Assembly (NCBI RefSeq): GCF_040026395.1
Contig: NZ_CP157278.1
Span: 496,001 to 560,000 of the forward strand
Direction: 5' to 3'
Origin: Pedobacter lusitanus
Lineage (GTDB): Bacteria > Bacteroidota > Bacteroidia > Sphingobacteriales > Sphingobacteriaceae
Length of the DNA stretch: 64,000 nt
Part shown: piece by piece, positions 28,271 through 36,435 of the stretch
Numbering within the stretch: the first letter of the stretch is position 1
Layout: the number at the start of each line of letters is the position of its first letter
Position numbers and translations under genes: made by a program
The notes under the pieces: model-generated
The model's input: the letters and a program-made list of their open reading frames with translations, nothing else
Told to the model about the DNA's origin: nothing
The model's database searches: none

Positions 28271-28303
28271 TCAAATCCTAACAATAACCAAATCTAATCA
28301 CCT

Positions 28304-29116
28304 ATGAAAACAATTAATCTAATGATGTGTCTGCTTGCAGGCACCCAAATTTTAGCTTCCTGCAAAAAGGATGTTAATCCTTCTGCAAATAGTAACGCAG
28401 ACACTGCACCCCGCGCAGTCAGCTATCAGCTAATCTGGGCTGATGAGTTTGACGGAAATGCTGTAAACACCGCAAACTGGAGTTTTGAAACAGGCGGTGG
28501 CGGATGGGGAAATAACGAAAAAGAATATTATCAGCCGGAAAACGCGAGTGTATCCGGAGGAAATCTGATTATTACGGCGAAAAAACAGAGTGTCGGCGGC
28601 TTGCCTTACACTTCTGCAAGAATGATTACAAGGGGAAAAAGAGAATACACTTATGGAAGATTTGAAGCCCGGATTAAATTACCTCAGGGACAGGGACAAT
28701 GGCCTGCTTTCTGGATGCTGGGTGCCAACATTGGCACTGTAGGGTGGCCTAAATGCGGAGAAATTGACATTATGGAGAATGTGAATACTTCAACAGAAAT
28801 ACTGGGTACCATGCACTGGTTTGATCAGGCTTATGCTTTTTATGGCGGGCATACCAATACGAATCCTACAGATTACCATGTTTACAGGGTTGACTGGACT
28901 CCAACTGGCATTACCTGGTATGTTGATAATGTACAATATCACGTGGGCAATATCACAAACAGTATAAATGGTACCGATGAATTTCACCGCCCGTTTTTCC
29001 TGCTGCTTAATCTGGCTATAGGCGGAAATCTTCCCGGACAAACTATAGATGAGAGTAAATTACCAGCAAAAATGTTTGTTGATTACGTAAGAGTTTATAA
29101 AATAACCGGTTCATAA
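28304..29116 (+). CDS. GH16 family endo-beta-glucanase lipoprotein
   Basis: The lipobox ILASC gives Cys20, followed by KKDVN. The GH16 jelly-roll domain covers residues about 40-270: LIWADEFDGNAVNTANW, YTYGRFEARIKLPQGQGQWPAFWMLG, then the catalytic GEIDIMENV with nucleophile Glu153, Asp155 and acid/base Glu158, and FFLLLNLAIGGN. The E-I-D-I-M-E form with the extra Met is that of laminarinase-like (beta-1,3-glucanase, GH16_3) enzymes. Together with the GH30 enzyme it suggests attack on branched beta-1,3/1,6-glucans such as those of fungal walls. Confidence 0.92.
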   Translation: MKTINLMMCLLAGTQILASCKKDVNPSANSNADTAPRAVSYQLIWADEFDGNAVNTANWSFETGGGGWGNNEKEYYQPENASVSGGNLIITAKKQSVGGLPYTSARMITRGKREYTYGRFEARIKLPQGQGQWPAFWMLGANIGTVGWPKCGEIDIMENVNTSTEILGTMHWFDQAYAFYGGHTNTNPTDYHVYRVDWTPTGITWYVDNVQYHVGNITNSINGTDEFHRPFFLLLNLAIGGNLPGQTIDESKLPAKMFVDYVRVYKITGS

Positions 29117-29133
29117 TTCTATAGCCAAAAACA

Positions 29134-30069
29134 ATGGGCCTGAAACTTTATCTCTTTCTTCTCCTGTTTCCAGTTGCATTTTCAGCAAGTTCACAGTCAA
29201 CCGGTATATACATTGAAAAACCAGTTGAATATAACAAAGGTACGCTGCAAACAGAGGTTTATGGTGATTATAGTACTGATGATTTCCGCTGGTCTATTGC
29301 GGGTAACAGTATGGGACAAAATCCTAATATATTATCGGAAGTAAAATGGAAAAATATAAAAGGCCCGGGTATGGGACTGGATATTCGCTGGAATATCTGG
29401 TCCCCTATCTTTTTGAAAGGGAGCTATCACCGTACTTTTATCAAAAGCGGTCTGGTCTCTGATACCGACTATGCTGCCGACAATCGTCAGGAGCCTGGTT
29501 ATCAGGCTAGTTTAAATAGCAATGAAGGTTTTATTTATACTTATGTGCTGGCTACCGGCTATGAATTTACAATTAACCCTATTTTAAAAATTAGTCCCTA
29601 TGCAGGATATCTGAAGAATTCTGCACAGTTACACCTTAAGGATTTTGAGGGAGAAACTGACCCGGCTATTAAAACATTAAATAGTGTTTACCAAGCCAGA
29701 TGGACTGGTCTGACGATTGGTGCAGAAGCAAATATTTTACTCAGCAGGCAGTTTTCGGTTAAAGGGATCATTGATTACAGACAAATGAAATACAGGGCAA
29801 TTGCCGACTGGAATCTGATAGATGCATTTGCGCATCCTGTTAGTTTTAAACACACCGCTAATGGTTATGGAGCAGCAGCACAGTTGCAAGTGAATTTCCG
29901 CTTCAGCCCTCTTATTTCTACTTTTATCCGCGGGAATTATAGCTATGCCAATACCGGTAAAGGTACGGATGATCTGTTTTTAGCAGATGGCAGACAATTA
30001 CAGTCTCAATTTAATGAAGCTGTTAGTCATACTGGCGGAATAGGCATAGGCGTAGGTCTTGCGCTTTAA
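29134..30069 (+). CDS. Predicted outer-membrane beta-barrel protein
   Basis: A signal peptide (LYLFLLLFPVAFSASSQ) is followed by about 290 residues of alternating amphipathic strands with aromatic girdles, for example GLDIRWNIWSPIFLKGSYHRTF, YTYVLATGYEFTINPILKISPYAGYL and FSVKGIIDYRQMKYRAIADW. It ends in GIGIGVGLAL, a barrel-like terminus. It starts 17 bases after the GH16 gene and is likely the last gene of that operon, perhaps a glucan-related porin. The family is not recognised. Confidence 0.7.
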   Translation: MGLKLYLFLLLFPVAFSASSQSTGIYIEKPVEYNKGTLQTEVYGDYSTDDFRWSIAGNSMGQNPNILSEVKWKNIKGPGMGLDIRWNIWSPIFLKGSYHRTFIKSGLVSDTDYAADNRQEPGYQASLNSNEGFIYTYVLATGYEFTINPILKISPYAGYLKNSAQLHLKDFEGETDPAIKTLNSVYQARWTGLTIGAEANILLSRQFSVKGIIDYRQMKYRAIADWNLIDAFAHPVSFKHTANGYGAAAQLQVNFRFSPLISTFIRGNYSYANTGKGTDDLFLADGRQLQSQFNEAVSHTGGIGIGVGLAL

Positions 30070-30110
30070 AACAATAAAATGTGTTAATTTAGGAGCAGAA
30101 TTCTAAATTT

Positions 30111-30725
30111 ATGACGCAACATTCTCTGCAACTCCTTTATGGTAATATAGATATTTACCTTTTTGACCAGTTATTGAAAGGCCGTTATGATCATTGTCGT
30201 AAAGTAATAGACGTAGGTTGTGGCGGAGGCCGTAATCTGGTCTATTTTCTGAATAACGGCTTTGAAGTCTATGGAGTCGATCCAGACCCGGCCGCCATAA
30301 ATACCGTTAGATTTTTATCAGAAAGTCTCGCTCCTGATAATCCATTAATGAATTTCAGTGTTACAGCTGCAGAAGATATGTCTTTTGACGCAGGCTATTT
30401 TGATCTGGTAATCTGCAGTGCTGTACTGCATTTTGCTAAAAATGAGATGCATTTTAAGGAAATGCTTATGAAAGCCTGGGAAGTTCTTAAACCAGGTGGC
30501 TATTTTTTTGCCAGGCTGGCTTCGGATATCGGACTGGAAGACCGTGTTGTTCATTTAGGTAATGGCAAGTATCTCCTGCCAGATGGTACAACCCGTTTTT
30601 TAGTCAGCGAAGAAATGCTGTTAGCTTATACTGCAGAAATTAATGGTTATTTGTATGAGCCAATCAAAACTACAAATGTCCAGAATCTGCGCTGCATGAC
30701 TACCTGGTGTCTGCAAAAATTGTAA
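30111..30725 (+). CDS. Class I SAM-dependent methyltransferase
   Basis: The Rossmann-fold methyltransferase motifs are in order: motif I VIDVGCGGGRNLVYF, motif II VYGVDPDPAAI, motif post-II SVTAAEDMSF, and motif IV DLVICSAVLHFAKN with a following GGYFFARLASD. Length (204 residues) fits the small-molecule methyltransferase (Methyltransf_11/25) class. There is no signal peptide. The substrate is not evident. It follows the barrel gene by 41 bases and is closed by a terminator. Confidence 0.85.
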   Translation: MTQHSLQLLYGNIDIYLFDQLLKGRYDHCRKVIDVGCGGGRNLVYFLNNGFEVYGVDPDPAAINTVRFLSESLAPDNPLMNFSVTAAEDMSFDAGYFDLVICSAVLHFAKNEMHFKEMLMKAWEVLKPGGYFFARLASDIGLEDRVVHLGNGKYLLPDGTTRFLVSEEMLLAYTAEINGYLYEPIKTTNVQNLRCMTTWCLQKL

Positions 30726-30728
30726 AAT

Positions 30729-30763
30729 AAAAGGCCCTGCTGCAATAAGCAACAGGGCCTTTT
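30729..30763. terminator. Bidirectional terminator between methyltransferase and barrel genes
   Basis: An 11-bp stem aaaaggccctg (30729-30739) pairs with 30753-30763; three more pairs close after a mismatch. T-runs occur on both sides, so it serves the plus gene ending 30725 and the minus gene ending 30779. Confidence 0.8.
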
Positions 30764-30778
30764 AACATAGGATTTAAT

Positions 30779-31360
30779 CTATTTTACATCACCTTTAACC
30801 TTGTTTATAGTACGTTGTCCAGGTAAATATATCTGGAAACCGAATGATAAACTCAGATTATTCTGGTAACCTTTATTTCCAAATCCGGCTACTGCGTTGT
30901 ATTTGAATAAAGTTTCCAGACCGATGTTTGGCGTAATAAAATATGCAAAACCAGGACCAAAGCTGAAAGCCAGACCATTGGTATTACCACCACCTCTGCT
31001 TGTATTGGTACCACCAAAACCCAGTGTAGCCTCACCAAATAAACGGCCATGTTTAAGCACTTCAGTGTCTTTTCCTGTATAGTAACGGCCTAAAGCACCC
31101 AGACCATAAGTTGTTGTTGTTGCCGCATCCTTAGCAGTCTTCAATCCTAAATTTGCGTAACCACCTAAAGCGATGTTATCTTCAATAAACCAGGCAGCCT
31201 TTGGAGTCAGATCAACACTGAACACTTTAGAACCGCTCAGTCCTAAATCCAATCCGGCCAGATTACCCCCTACCATGACGTTTCCTTTTTGAATTTGTGC
31301 ATTTGCCGAAAGACCAACTCCTAAGATTGCAGTTAGCAGACATAAAGTAAATTTTTTCAT
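30779..31360 (-). CDS. Small outer-membrane beta-barrel protein
   Basis: The signal peptide MKKFTLCLLTAILGVGLSANAQ is followed by about 170 residues in an eight-strand-like pattern: GNVMVGGNLAGLDLGL, FSVDLTPKAAWFIEDNIALGGYANLGLK, TTYGLGALGRYYTG, FGEATLGFGG, LAFSFGPGFAYFITPNIGLETLFKYN, LSLSFGFQIYLPG. This is the OmpW/opacity-type small barrel of Bacteroidota. It probably has a structural or porin-like role. It is monocistronic. Confidence 0.82.
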   Translation of the reverse strand: MKKFTLCLLTAILGVGLSANAQIQKGNVMVGGNLAGLDLGLSGSKVFSVDLTPKAAWFIEDNIALGGYANLGLKTAKDAATTTTYGLGALGRYYTGKDTEVLKHGRLFGEATLGFGGTNTSRGGGNTNGLAFSFGPGFAYFITPNIGLETLFKYNAVAGFGNKGYQNNLSLSFGFQIYLPGQRTINKVKGDVK

Positions 31361-31885
31361 AAGATGTTATGTTTTTAATAATGTTAAAAATAATCAGGTT
31401 ATTCTTGCCTGAATACCCTAAAAACCCAATGATTGAGTAAATGTTTTATTTTTTTGTTTTTTTTTAACAATTGTTCATTACGCAAACGCAAAACATGCTG
31501 TCCGAAAATCCATTCGTAACTTCAGGTTTAATCTGTATATTATTTCTGTCAGGAATTAATCTATATTCTTTGTTATACTCAAATAATAGAAATTAAAGAT
31601 TTTTAAGGAATATGATAAATTATAATATTTTCCCTTTTGTTATTATACATTCCTGTTTTTAGCTATAAATTTTCTTCATACAGCCAATAATTCACTTTTA
31701 AATCTCATCTGAAATTAATTTCAGGAAATGTTTTAGTTATGCTAATAGGTTTTGTCATCAAAACACAATCCCGGGTTATAAAACTTGTTTATAACCCTTC
31801 AAATAAGTGGAGAAAATTATTTCTGAATAGTTTAATTAGTATGTATTTTTCCCTAACTTGATGCTGACTACTAACTACTTACTCT
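31361..31885. promoter_or_regulatory. Long upstream region of the protease cassette with two inverted repeats
   Basis: This 525-base AT-rich region lies between a minus-strand barrel gene and the plus-strand four-gene cassette. It holds a perfect 16-base palindrome, ctgaaattaatttcag, at 31709-31724 and a hairpin with a 10-bp stem gggttataaa (31773-31782 with 31788-31797) and five-base loop. These could be an operator and a leader hairpin for the cassette. No open frame of note is present. Confidence 0.4.
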
Positions 31886-32251
31886 ATGAAATTTTTCAAG
31901 CTTTCTCATAATGCCAAAGGCAAGTCAGGGAAAATCGTTGCTGTAACCTACAGTCTGAAAAAGTCTGCAAATGTAACTTTCCTGGAGAATGGATTCAATA
32001 TTGGCTATACCAATATTGATCTGCTAAAAGACCAGGATAGCAACCCCGATAACTTCTCTACCAAGGGCACGCAGAAATACCTGTGCCTGCAGGAAGATGA
32101 TGGGTTGCAGGTCACGCTTTATGCAGGAGGTATGACAGGTGATTTCTGGACGCTTGATATCCAGGTTGATGGTGTTGCATTAGCTGCTAATCCAATTAAA
32201 GTATATACTGATAACAAAGGCAATCTGGATTATAATAAACTTATTAAATAA
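31886..32251 (+). CDS. Hypothetical protein, first gene of four-gene protease cassette
   Basis: The 121-residue protein has no signal peptide and no membrane segment. Its composition suggests a small beta-sandwich: GKIVAVTYSLKKSANVTFL, GTQKYLCLQEDDGLQVTLYAGG, DFWTLDIQVDGVALAANPIKVYTDNKGNL. I do not recognise the family. Its stop lies four bases before the next gene, which points to tight co-expression. Confidence 0.6.
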   Translation: MKFFKLSHNAKGKSGKIVAVTYSLKKSANVTFLENGFNIGYTNIDLLKDQDSNPDNFSTKGTQKYLCLQEDDGLQVTLYAGGMTGDFWTLDIQVDGVALAANPIKVYTDNKGNLDYNKLIK

Positions 32252-32255
32252 TGCT

Positions 32256-33332
32256 ATGAAAACGGCTTCTTTTATATTCCTGTTCAGCTTTATCCTTTTA
32301 AATGTAGCTAAAGCACAAATAGTTGCTGAGGACTCTAAGGGAGAATCTTCAATTATTACAAAAAATTCGAATGTCTCATTTAGTCTGAATGATGCTGCTT
32401 TATCTGCTTCATGGAATAATTTCAGAAAACTCGCTGTTGAAAAACCGGTACAGTTAGTATGGGGTTTATCTGCCAGCGGAAATAACAGAGAAGGTATAGC
32501 TGATCTTTTTAATGGTGGTAAACTCACTCCCCAATCCAAAGTAGGTGTTTTTATAGGATTCAGAAAAAGTTATCAGACTACTGTACTTGAACTTTTAAAA
32601 CGTATTAAAGAAATAGAAGATGCAAATCCGGATAAAAATGAAGCAGCTGTTAATGCAATCAGAGAATTAAACAAACAAATTGCAGCTAACCGGAGCACAA
32701 GACATACCCAATCTTTAACTGCTTATGTGAATGGCGGGCTTAATGCAGATAATTTCAAATTGTATAAGGAAGATAATGCCACTTCCCTATCCAAACGGTT
32801 CGAAAAGGTTAACTTTCGTGGCGGTTTTGTTGACATAGGTTTGAATTATGAGTATGCTCCACGCTGGATATTTGGAGTTTCGCTGGGTTATGAGCGTTAT
32901 AATAATCTGGATTCACTGGGATATACCAGTTATACCTTAACCAATACAACTACTGTTAATAATTCACAATTAGCAACAGAGTCCAAAATCAGTGCTTATC
33001 AGGGAGCATATATGGCCTATAACCGGGTTAATATTAAAACAGATGCCCTATACTTTGGCCGTATAAGTGAAGATTATCGCCTGGTCTGGAATACTTTATA
33101 TACCCGTATAATTTTACCACTGCAGCAGCAACAGATTAACAAGGTTTTTCTGGCCGGGACGGCTGTGAATTTTTATAAAAGCGAGGGCAAATTTGCGGGC
33201 GGACTTTACCTGCAGTCTAATGATGTCTTTAACAGTCTTCATAGTACTGACAAGTTTCATGAGCGGCTTTCGTTTGGTATTGCAGCCAAATATACATTCA
33301 GCTCTATTGTGTCCAGGGACTTTGCCAAATAA
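32256..33332 (+). CDS. Exported hypothetical protein, second gene of protease cassette
   Basis: The signal peptide MKTASFIFLFSFILLNVAKAQ is clear. Residues about 100-150 contain a helical, possibly coiled-coil stretch (TVLELLKRIKEIEDANPDKNEAAVNAIRELNKQI). The second half has alternating strands with aromatic ends (GGFVDIGLNYEYAPRWIFGVSLGYERYNN, and a closing GIAAKYTFSSIVSRDFAK), so an outer-membrane barrel is plausible. The family is not recognised. It sits between the small beta protein and a small membrane protein. Confidence 0.65.
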   Translation: MKTASFIFLFSFILLNVAKAQIVAEDSKGESSIITKNSNVSFSLNDAALSASWNNFRKLAVEKPVQLVWGLSASGNNREGIADLFNGGKLTPQSKVGVFIGFRKSYQTTVLELLKRIKEIEDANPDKNEAAVNAIRELNKQIAANRSTRHTQSLTAYVNGGLNADNFKLYKEDNATSLSKRFEKVNFRGGFVDIGLNYEYAPRWIFGVSLGYERYNNLDSLGYTSYTLTNTTTVNNSQLATESKISAYQGAYMAYNRVNIKTDALYFGRISEDYRLVWNTLYTRIILPLQQQQINKVFLAGTAVNFYKSEGKFAGGLYLQSNDVFNSLHSTDKFHERLSFGIAAKYTFSSIVSRDFAK

Positions 33333-33364
33333 AACTTGTATTCACCATTTAATCAGCTGATATC

Positions 33365-33733
33365 ATGCAGGATCTACATTCATCAGGTATTCCGGGTGAT
33401 TTTTTCACCACCGCCAGTCTGGGAACTCTGGCCGGGGCCACAGGCGCAGTCTATATCATTTGCAGTACCATTCAGAAAGTTTTCAATTTTAATCCAAAAT
33501 GGCTTGCCCTATTGGTTTCGGTATTAATATCATTTGCGGCTGCCCTGTTTACACAGCCCATTGAAAATGATATTTCCAGATATTTTATCGCACTGCTAAA
33601 CGGTTTTCTGATTTATGCTACAGCAACAGGAACGAATCAGGTATTCGGAACAAAACCTGATACCCAAACTACCACTGCAGCCTTCAGACAAACTATTAAA
33701 TCAAAGAGACGCTTCAGTACCACCTGGTGGTAA
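33365..33733 (+). CDS. Small membrane protein, third gene of protease cassette
   Basis: The 122-residue protein has about three hydrophobic segments: TASLGTLAGATGAVYIICST, WLALLVSVLISFAAALF and FIALLNGFLIYATATG, followed by a basic Ser/Thr-rich tail ending FSTTWW. The shape recalls small holin-like or ion-channel-like proteins, but this is only a resemblance of layout. It lies 32 bases after the exported protein gene and 37 bases before the subtilisin gene. Confidence 0.6.
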   Translation: MQDLHSSGIPGDFFTTASLGTLAGATGAVYIICSTIQKVFNFNPKWLALLVSVLISFAAALFTQPIENDISRYFIALLNGFLIYATATGTNQVFGTKPDTQTTTAAFRQTIKSKRRFSTTWW

Positions 33734-33770
33734 TATAATCCCATTCACCTAATTTTAAATCCTCTTCCTT

Positions 33771-35279
33771 ATGAAAAAGAACAGCTCTGCTTCGAAAAAC
33801 TACATCCTGCTCCCTGTATTCCGTACAAATATCAGTAAGCAGGATAGCCCAAATGTGGCCCGTTTTCTGGCCATGCTGAGTAATTCTGTTGAGCAATCCG
33901 CTACAGTCAGTCTTGCCAGCAGAAATATGCATCAGAAAGCGAGTGATGATATTCCGGTAGTTGTACTGGATTCCATTGAAACCGAAGGTGCAAAATTAAT
34001 CAGGATTAATGCTGATGAACTGGCTAATTTCCGTTTCTCCTATCCCGGATTAAGGATCATCAAAGAAAAGTTTTATAATCCGGCGGTCTGCTCACCCAAA
34101 AGAATACAGCTTCAGGTTGAACAGGCTGAAATAAAAACCTCGGTGACAGTAACTGTTAAAGGTGAGAAAGATAAAGCCTTAGCGGGCATCACTGTCGTTA
34201 TTTTTACCAATTTTGCGGCCAGCAAAGGAGCTTCAGGAGTTACAGACAGCAAAGGAAATATTGCTTTAAATCTCGATCGTAATACTGCCGAACGTATTTA
34301 TGTCTATGCGGATCATAGTTATTGGGGATATTTTAAGAAAGATGTACAGCTGAGTGCCAGTCTGGAGATCAAACTGGAACCGATAGCTCTTGATTTTAAA
34401 GATAGCTTAAGATATTTTTATGATACAGCTAAACTGCCTAAAATTACACAGAAAGTTCGTGTTGGCATTATTGATACCGGCGTCGGACCTCATGACGATC
34501 TCAAAGTTACCGGAGGAAAAAATCTGGTCAGAGGAGAAAATGAAGCCGATTATCAGGATAATGGTGAAGGTCACGGAACCCATGTAGGTGGTATTATAGG
34601 TGCTTATGGCAAACTCAATGGTGTAGCCGCCGGTGTAGAGATTATGAGTTACCGTGTATTCCCTAAAGGTAGCGGTGCATCGAACTTTGATATCATGAAA
34701 GCGATCAATGAAGCGATAACAGACCAGTGCGATCTGATCAATATGAGTCTTGGAGAAGCACAGACCGACGAAGGAATCACCAGTTACATTAAAGAAGCTT
34801 ATAATGCAGGAATTGTTTGTTTCGCAGCAAATGGTAATGATAACCGGAGTCCGGTAAGTTTCCCTGCAAATGACAGTCTTTCCATAGCAGTTTCGGCTAT
34901 GGGCAGATTAAATACATTTCCTCCTGATAGTGTAGAATCTGGTTCAGTACAGGAACCATATGGTACAGATAAAGATAATTTTATAGCCGACTTTTCCAAT
35001 ATTGGTCCGGAAACCGATCTGACAGCCCCTGGTGTAGGCATTATTTCTACCTATCCGGATAACCTTTATGCGATTATGGACGGAACAAGTATGGCATGTC
35101 CGGCAGCAACAGGTATGGCAGCGAGAATACTGGCTGGTAATCCGGATCTCCTTAATTTACCCAGAAATCAGACCAGAGCTGATGAGATGGTTAAATACCT
35201 GTCAGTGAATATAAAATCTATGGGTTTTGGAAATCTTTATGAAGGTAAAGGTATGTTACAGCCTCCGGCCTCAAAATAA
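33771..35279 (+). CDS. S8 family (subtilisin-like) peptidase without signal peptide, fourth gene of cassette
   Basis: The N-terminus MKKNSSASKNYILLPVFRT is not a signal peptide. Residues 10-100 look like a subtilase propeptide (inhibitor I9-like), about 120-205 a carboxypeptidase-regulatory or Ig-like domain (VTVTVKGEKDKALAGITVVIF, GVTDSKGNIALNLDRN), and about 225-480 the catalytic domain. Asp235 is in VGIIDTGVG, His268 in GHGTHVGG, an oxyanion Asn in AANGND, and Ser440 in DGTSMACP, so the enzyme should be active. Lack of a recognisable export signal is unusual for this family. It is the last gene of the cassette, followed by a terminator. Confidence 0.88.
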   Translation: MKKNSSASKNYILLPVFRTNISKQDSPNVARFLAMLSNSVEQSATVSLASRNMHQKASDDIPVVVLDSIETEGAKLIRINADELANFRFSYPGLRIIKEKFYNPAVCSPKRIQLQVEQAEIKTSVTVTVKGEKDKALAGITVVIFTNFAASKGASGVTDSKGNIALNLDRNTAERIYVYADHSYWGYFKKDVQLSASLEIKLEPIALDFKDSLRYFYDTAKLPKITQKVRVGIIDTGVGPHDDLKVTGGKNLVRGENEADYQDNGEGHGTHVGGIIGAYGKLNGVAAGVEIMSYRVFPKGSGASNFDIMKAINEAITDQCDLINMSLGEAQTDEGITSYIKEAYNAGIVCFAANGNDNRSPVSFPANDSLSIAVSAMGRLNTFPPDSVESGSVQEPYGTDKDNFIADFSNIGPETDLTAPGVGIISTYPDNLYAIMDGTSMACPAATGMAARILAGNPDLLNLPRNQTRADEMVKYLSVNIKSMGFGNLYEGKGMLQPPASK

Positions 35280-35282
35280 GTA

Positions 35283-35323
35283 ACAAAGGATCATATTTAC
35301 CAGTTGTTGATATGATCCTTTGT
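35283..35323. terminator. Terminator after the protease cassette
   Basis: A perfect 14-bp stem (35283-35296 with 35310-35323) with a 13-base loop lies four bases after the subtilisin stop and ahead of the minus-strand gene ending 35333. Confidence 0.75.
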
Positions 35324-35332
35324 CTATTTATT

Positions 35333-35569
35333 CTAATGAGAAAATTCGTCAGTTCTTCTGATGAAATTACCCATTTCACGGGCAAGTCCCTGTGTCAGCA
35401 AAGTCGTTCCGCTCCAAATTAAATTCTGCTCCTGAGTTTCTTTAAGGAGACATCCAACTAATTTTCCGTTTTTAAAAACCTGGTAAAGAGGAACAACTGC
35501 CGTTGCTGAGTTAATCGTGAAGGTTACTCTCGTTTCATTCACATTAGCTATATAAGTGTACTTTTGCAT
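35333..35569 (-). CDS. Small hypothetical protein
   Basis: This 78-residue protein has no signal peptide (MQKYTYIANVNETRVTFTINSATAVVP...). It has a beta-like first half and a helical tail, and no recognised domain. It is convergent with the protease cassette and transcribed alone. Confidence 0.5.
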   Translation of the reverse strand: MQKYTYIANVNETRVTFTINSATAVVPLYQVFKNGKLVGCLLKETQEQNLIWSGTTLLTQGLAREMGNFIRRTDEFSH

Positions 35570-35788
35570 GATACTAAAGTATTTCTTAGTAATCAGTACA
35601 TCAATAGGTATAAATAACGGTTTTCATTTACGTACTTATCCGTCATTCTGGTGAAAATACGCAGATGGTCAATTATCACATAAAAAATTTGGTTTGAGAT
35701 TTAATCAAAATATTGATTAAATTTATCAAAAGCTTTATACAGGGCCGGAAAATCGATAGTTTTAAAAAACAAATGTTATACCTCAAAG

Positions 35789-36031
35789 ATGAACTTCATT
35801 CTAAAGTATCAAGGGACTGACGAGCCGGACCTTGAAAAGGTATGTGCAATTCTGGACACTTATCATGTTCAGATAGTGGATAATAGTTTGTGGCCAGAGA
35901 CTGCGTTGATAAATCTGGAGATCTCCGATCTGGGGACTCTGCAGGATGCACTTAATGAATGGAACATTTATCCGGAAGAAGAATATCACGTGCCCTCCCC
36001 CCGAAAACATATCAGAAAGTCACACAGATAA
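35789..36031 (+). CDS. Small hypothetical protein
   Basis: This 80-residue protein has an alternating alpha-beta composition (MNFILKYQGTDEPDLEKVCAILDTYHVQIVDNSLWPETALINLEI), like a small ferredoxin-type fold, and a basic tail (SPRKHIRKSHR). No family is recognised. Confidence 0.5.
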   Translation: MNFILKYQGTDEPDLEKVCAILDTYHVQIVDNSLWPETALINLEISDLGTLQDALNEWNIYPEEEYHVPSPRKHIRKSHR

Positions 36032-36065
36032 GTATTTCTGTTAAGCAGTATGATTGATTTTCATG

Positions 36066-36080
36066 ATGTAATTGTTACAT
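36066..36080. promoter_or_regulatory. Operator-like inverted repeat
   Basis: The sequence ATGTAA-ttg-TTACAT is a perfect 6-bp inverted repeat. It lies 59 bases ahead of the small membrane protein gene at 36139. It could be a regulator site, or chance in AT-rich DNA. Confidence 0.25.
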
Positions 36081-36138
36081 AAATAAATCTTTAAAATGGA
36101 TATTTAATTAACTACATTTAAATATCTATCTGCTCATT

Positions 36139-36435
36139 ATGAAAACCATTAAAATCTTAAAACTCTTACTTAATTTTTATCTTAGCATCCTGCTGACCAC
36201 ATTTACACTGTTTATAATAGGCCTGATTGCCTATCAGTTTATGGGGGTAGAATTTCTGCCGGCAATTATCTGGTTTAAAGTGATCACCTTAGGAGTAATT
36301 GGTTATTATATCAGCAGTTATAAAAAGAAGCAGTTTTACTACTATCAGAATCTGCCAAAGACATTTTTATGGGCCTGTACTTTTAGCTTTGATCTAAGCC
36401 TGTTTATTGCTTTGTTAATTATGATGAAGAACTAA
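36139..36435 (+). CDS. Small membrane protein, unknown function
   Basis: The 98-residue protein has three hydrophobic segments: YLSILLTTFTLFIIGLIAY, AIIWFKVITLGVIGYYI and FSFDLSLFIALLIM, with a basic loop (SSYKKKQFYYYQN) between the second and third. No family is recognised. Its last four bases overlap the end of the convergent TerC gene. Confidence 0.6.
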   Translation: MKTIKILKLLLNFYLSILLTTFTLFIIGLIAYQFMGVEFLPAIIWFKVITLGVIGYYISSYKKKQFYYYQNLPKTFLWACTFSFDLSLFIALLIMMKN

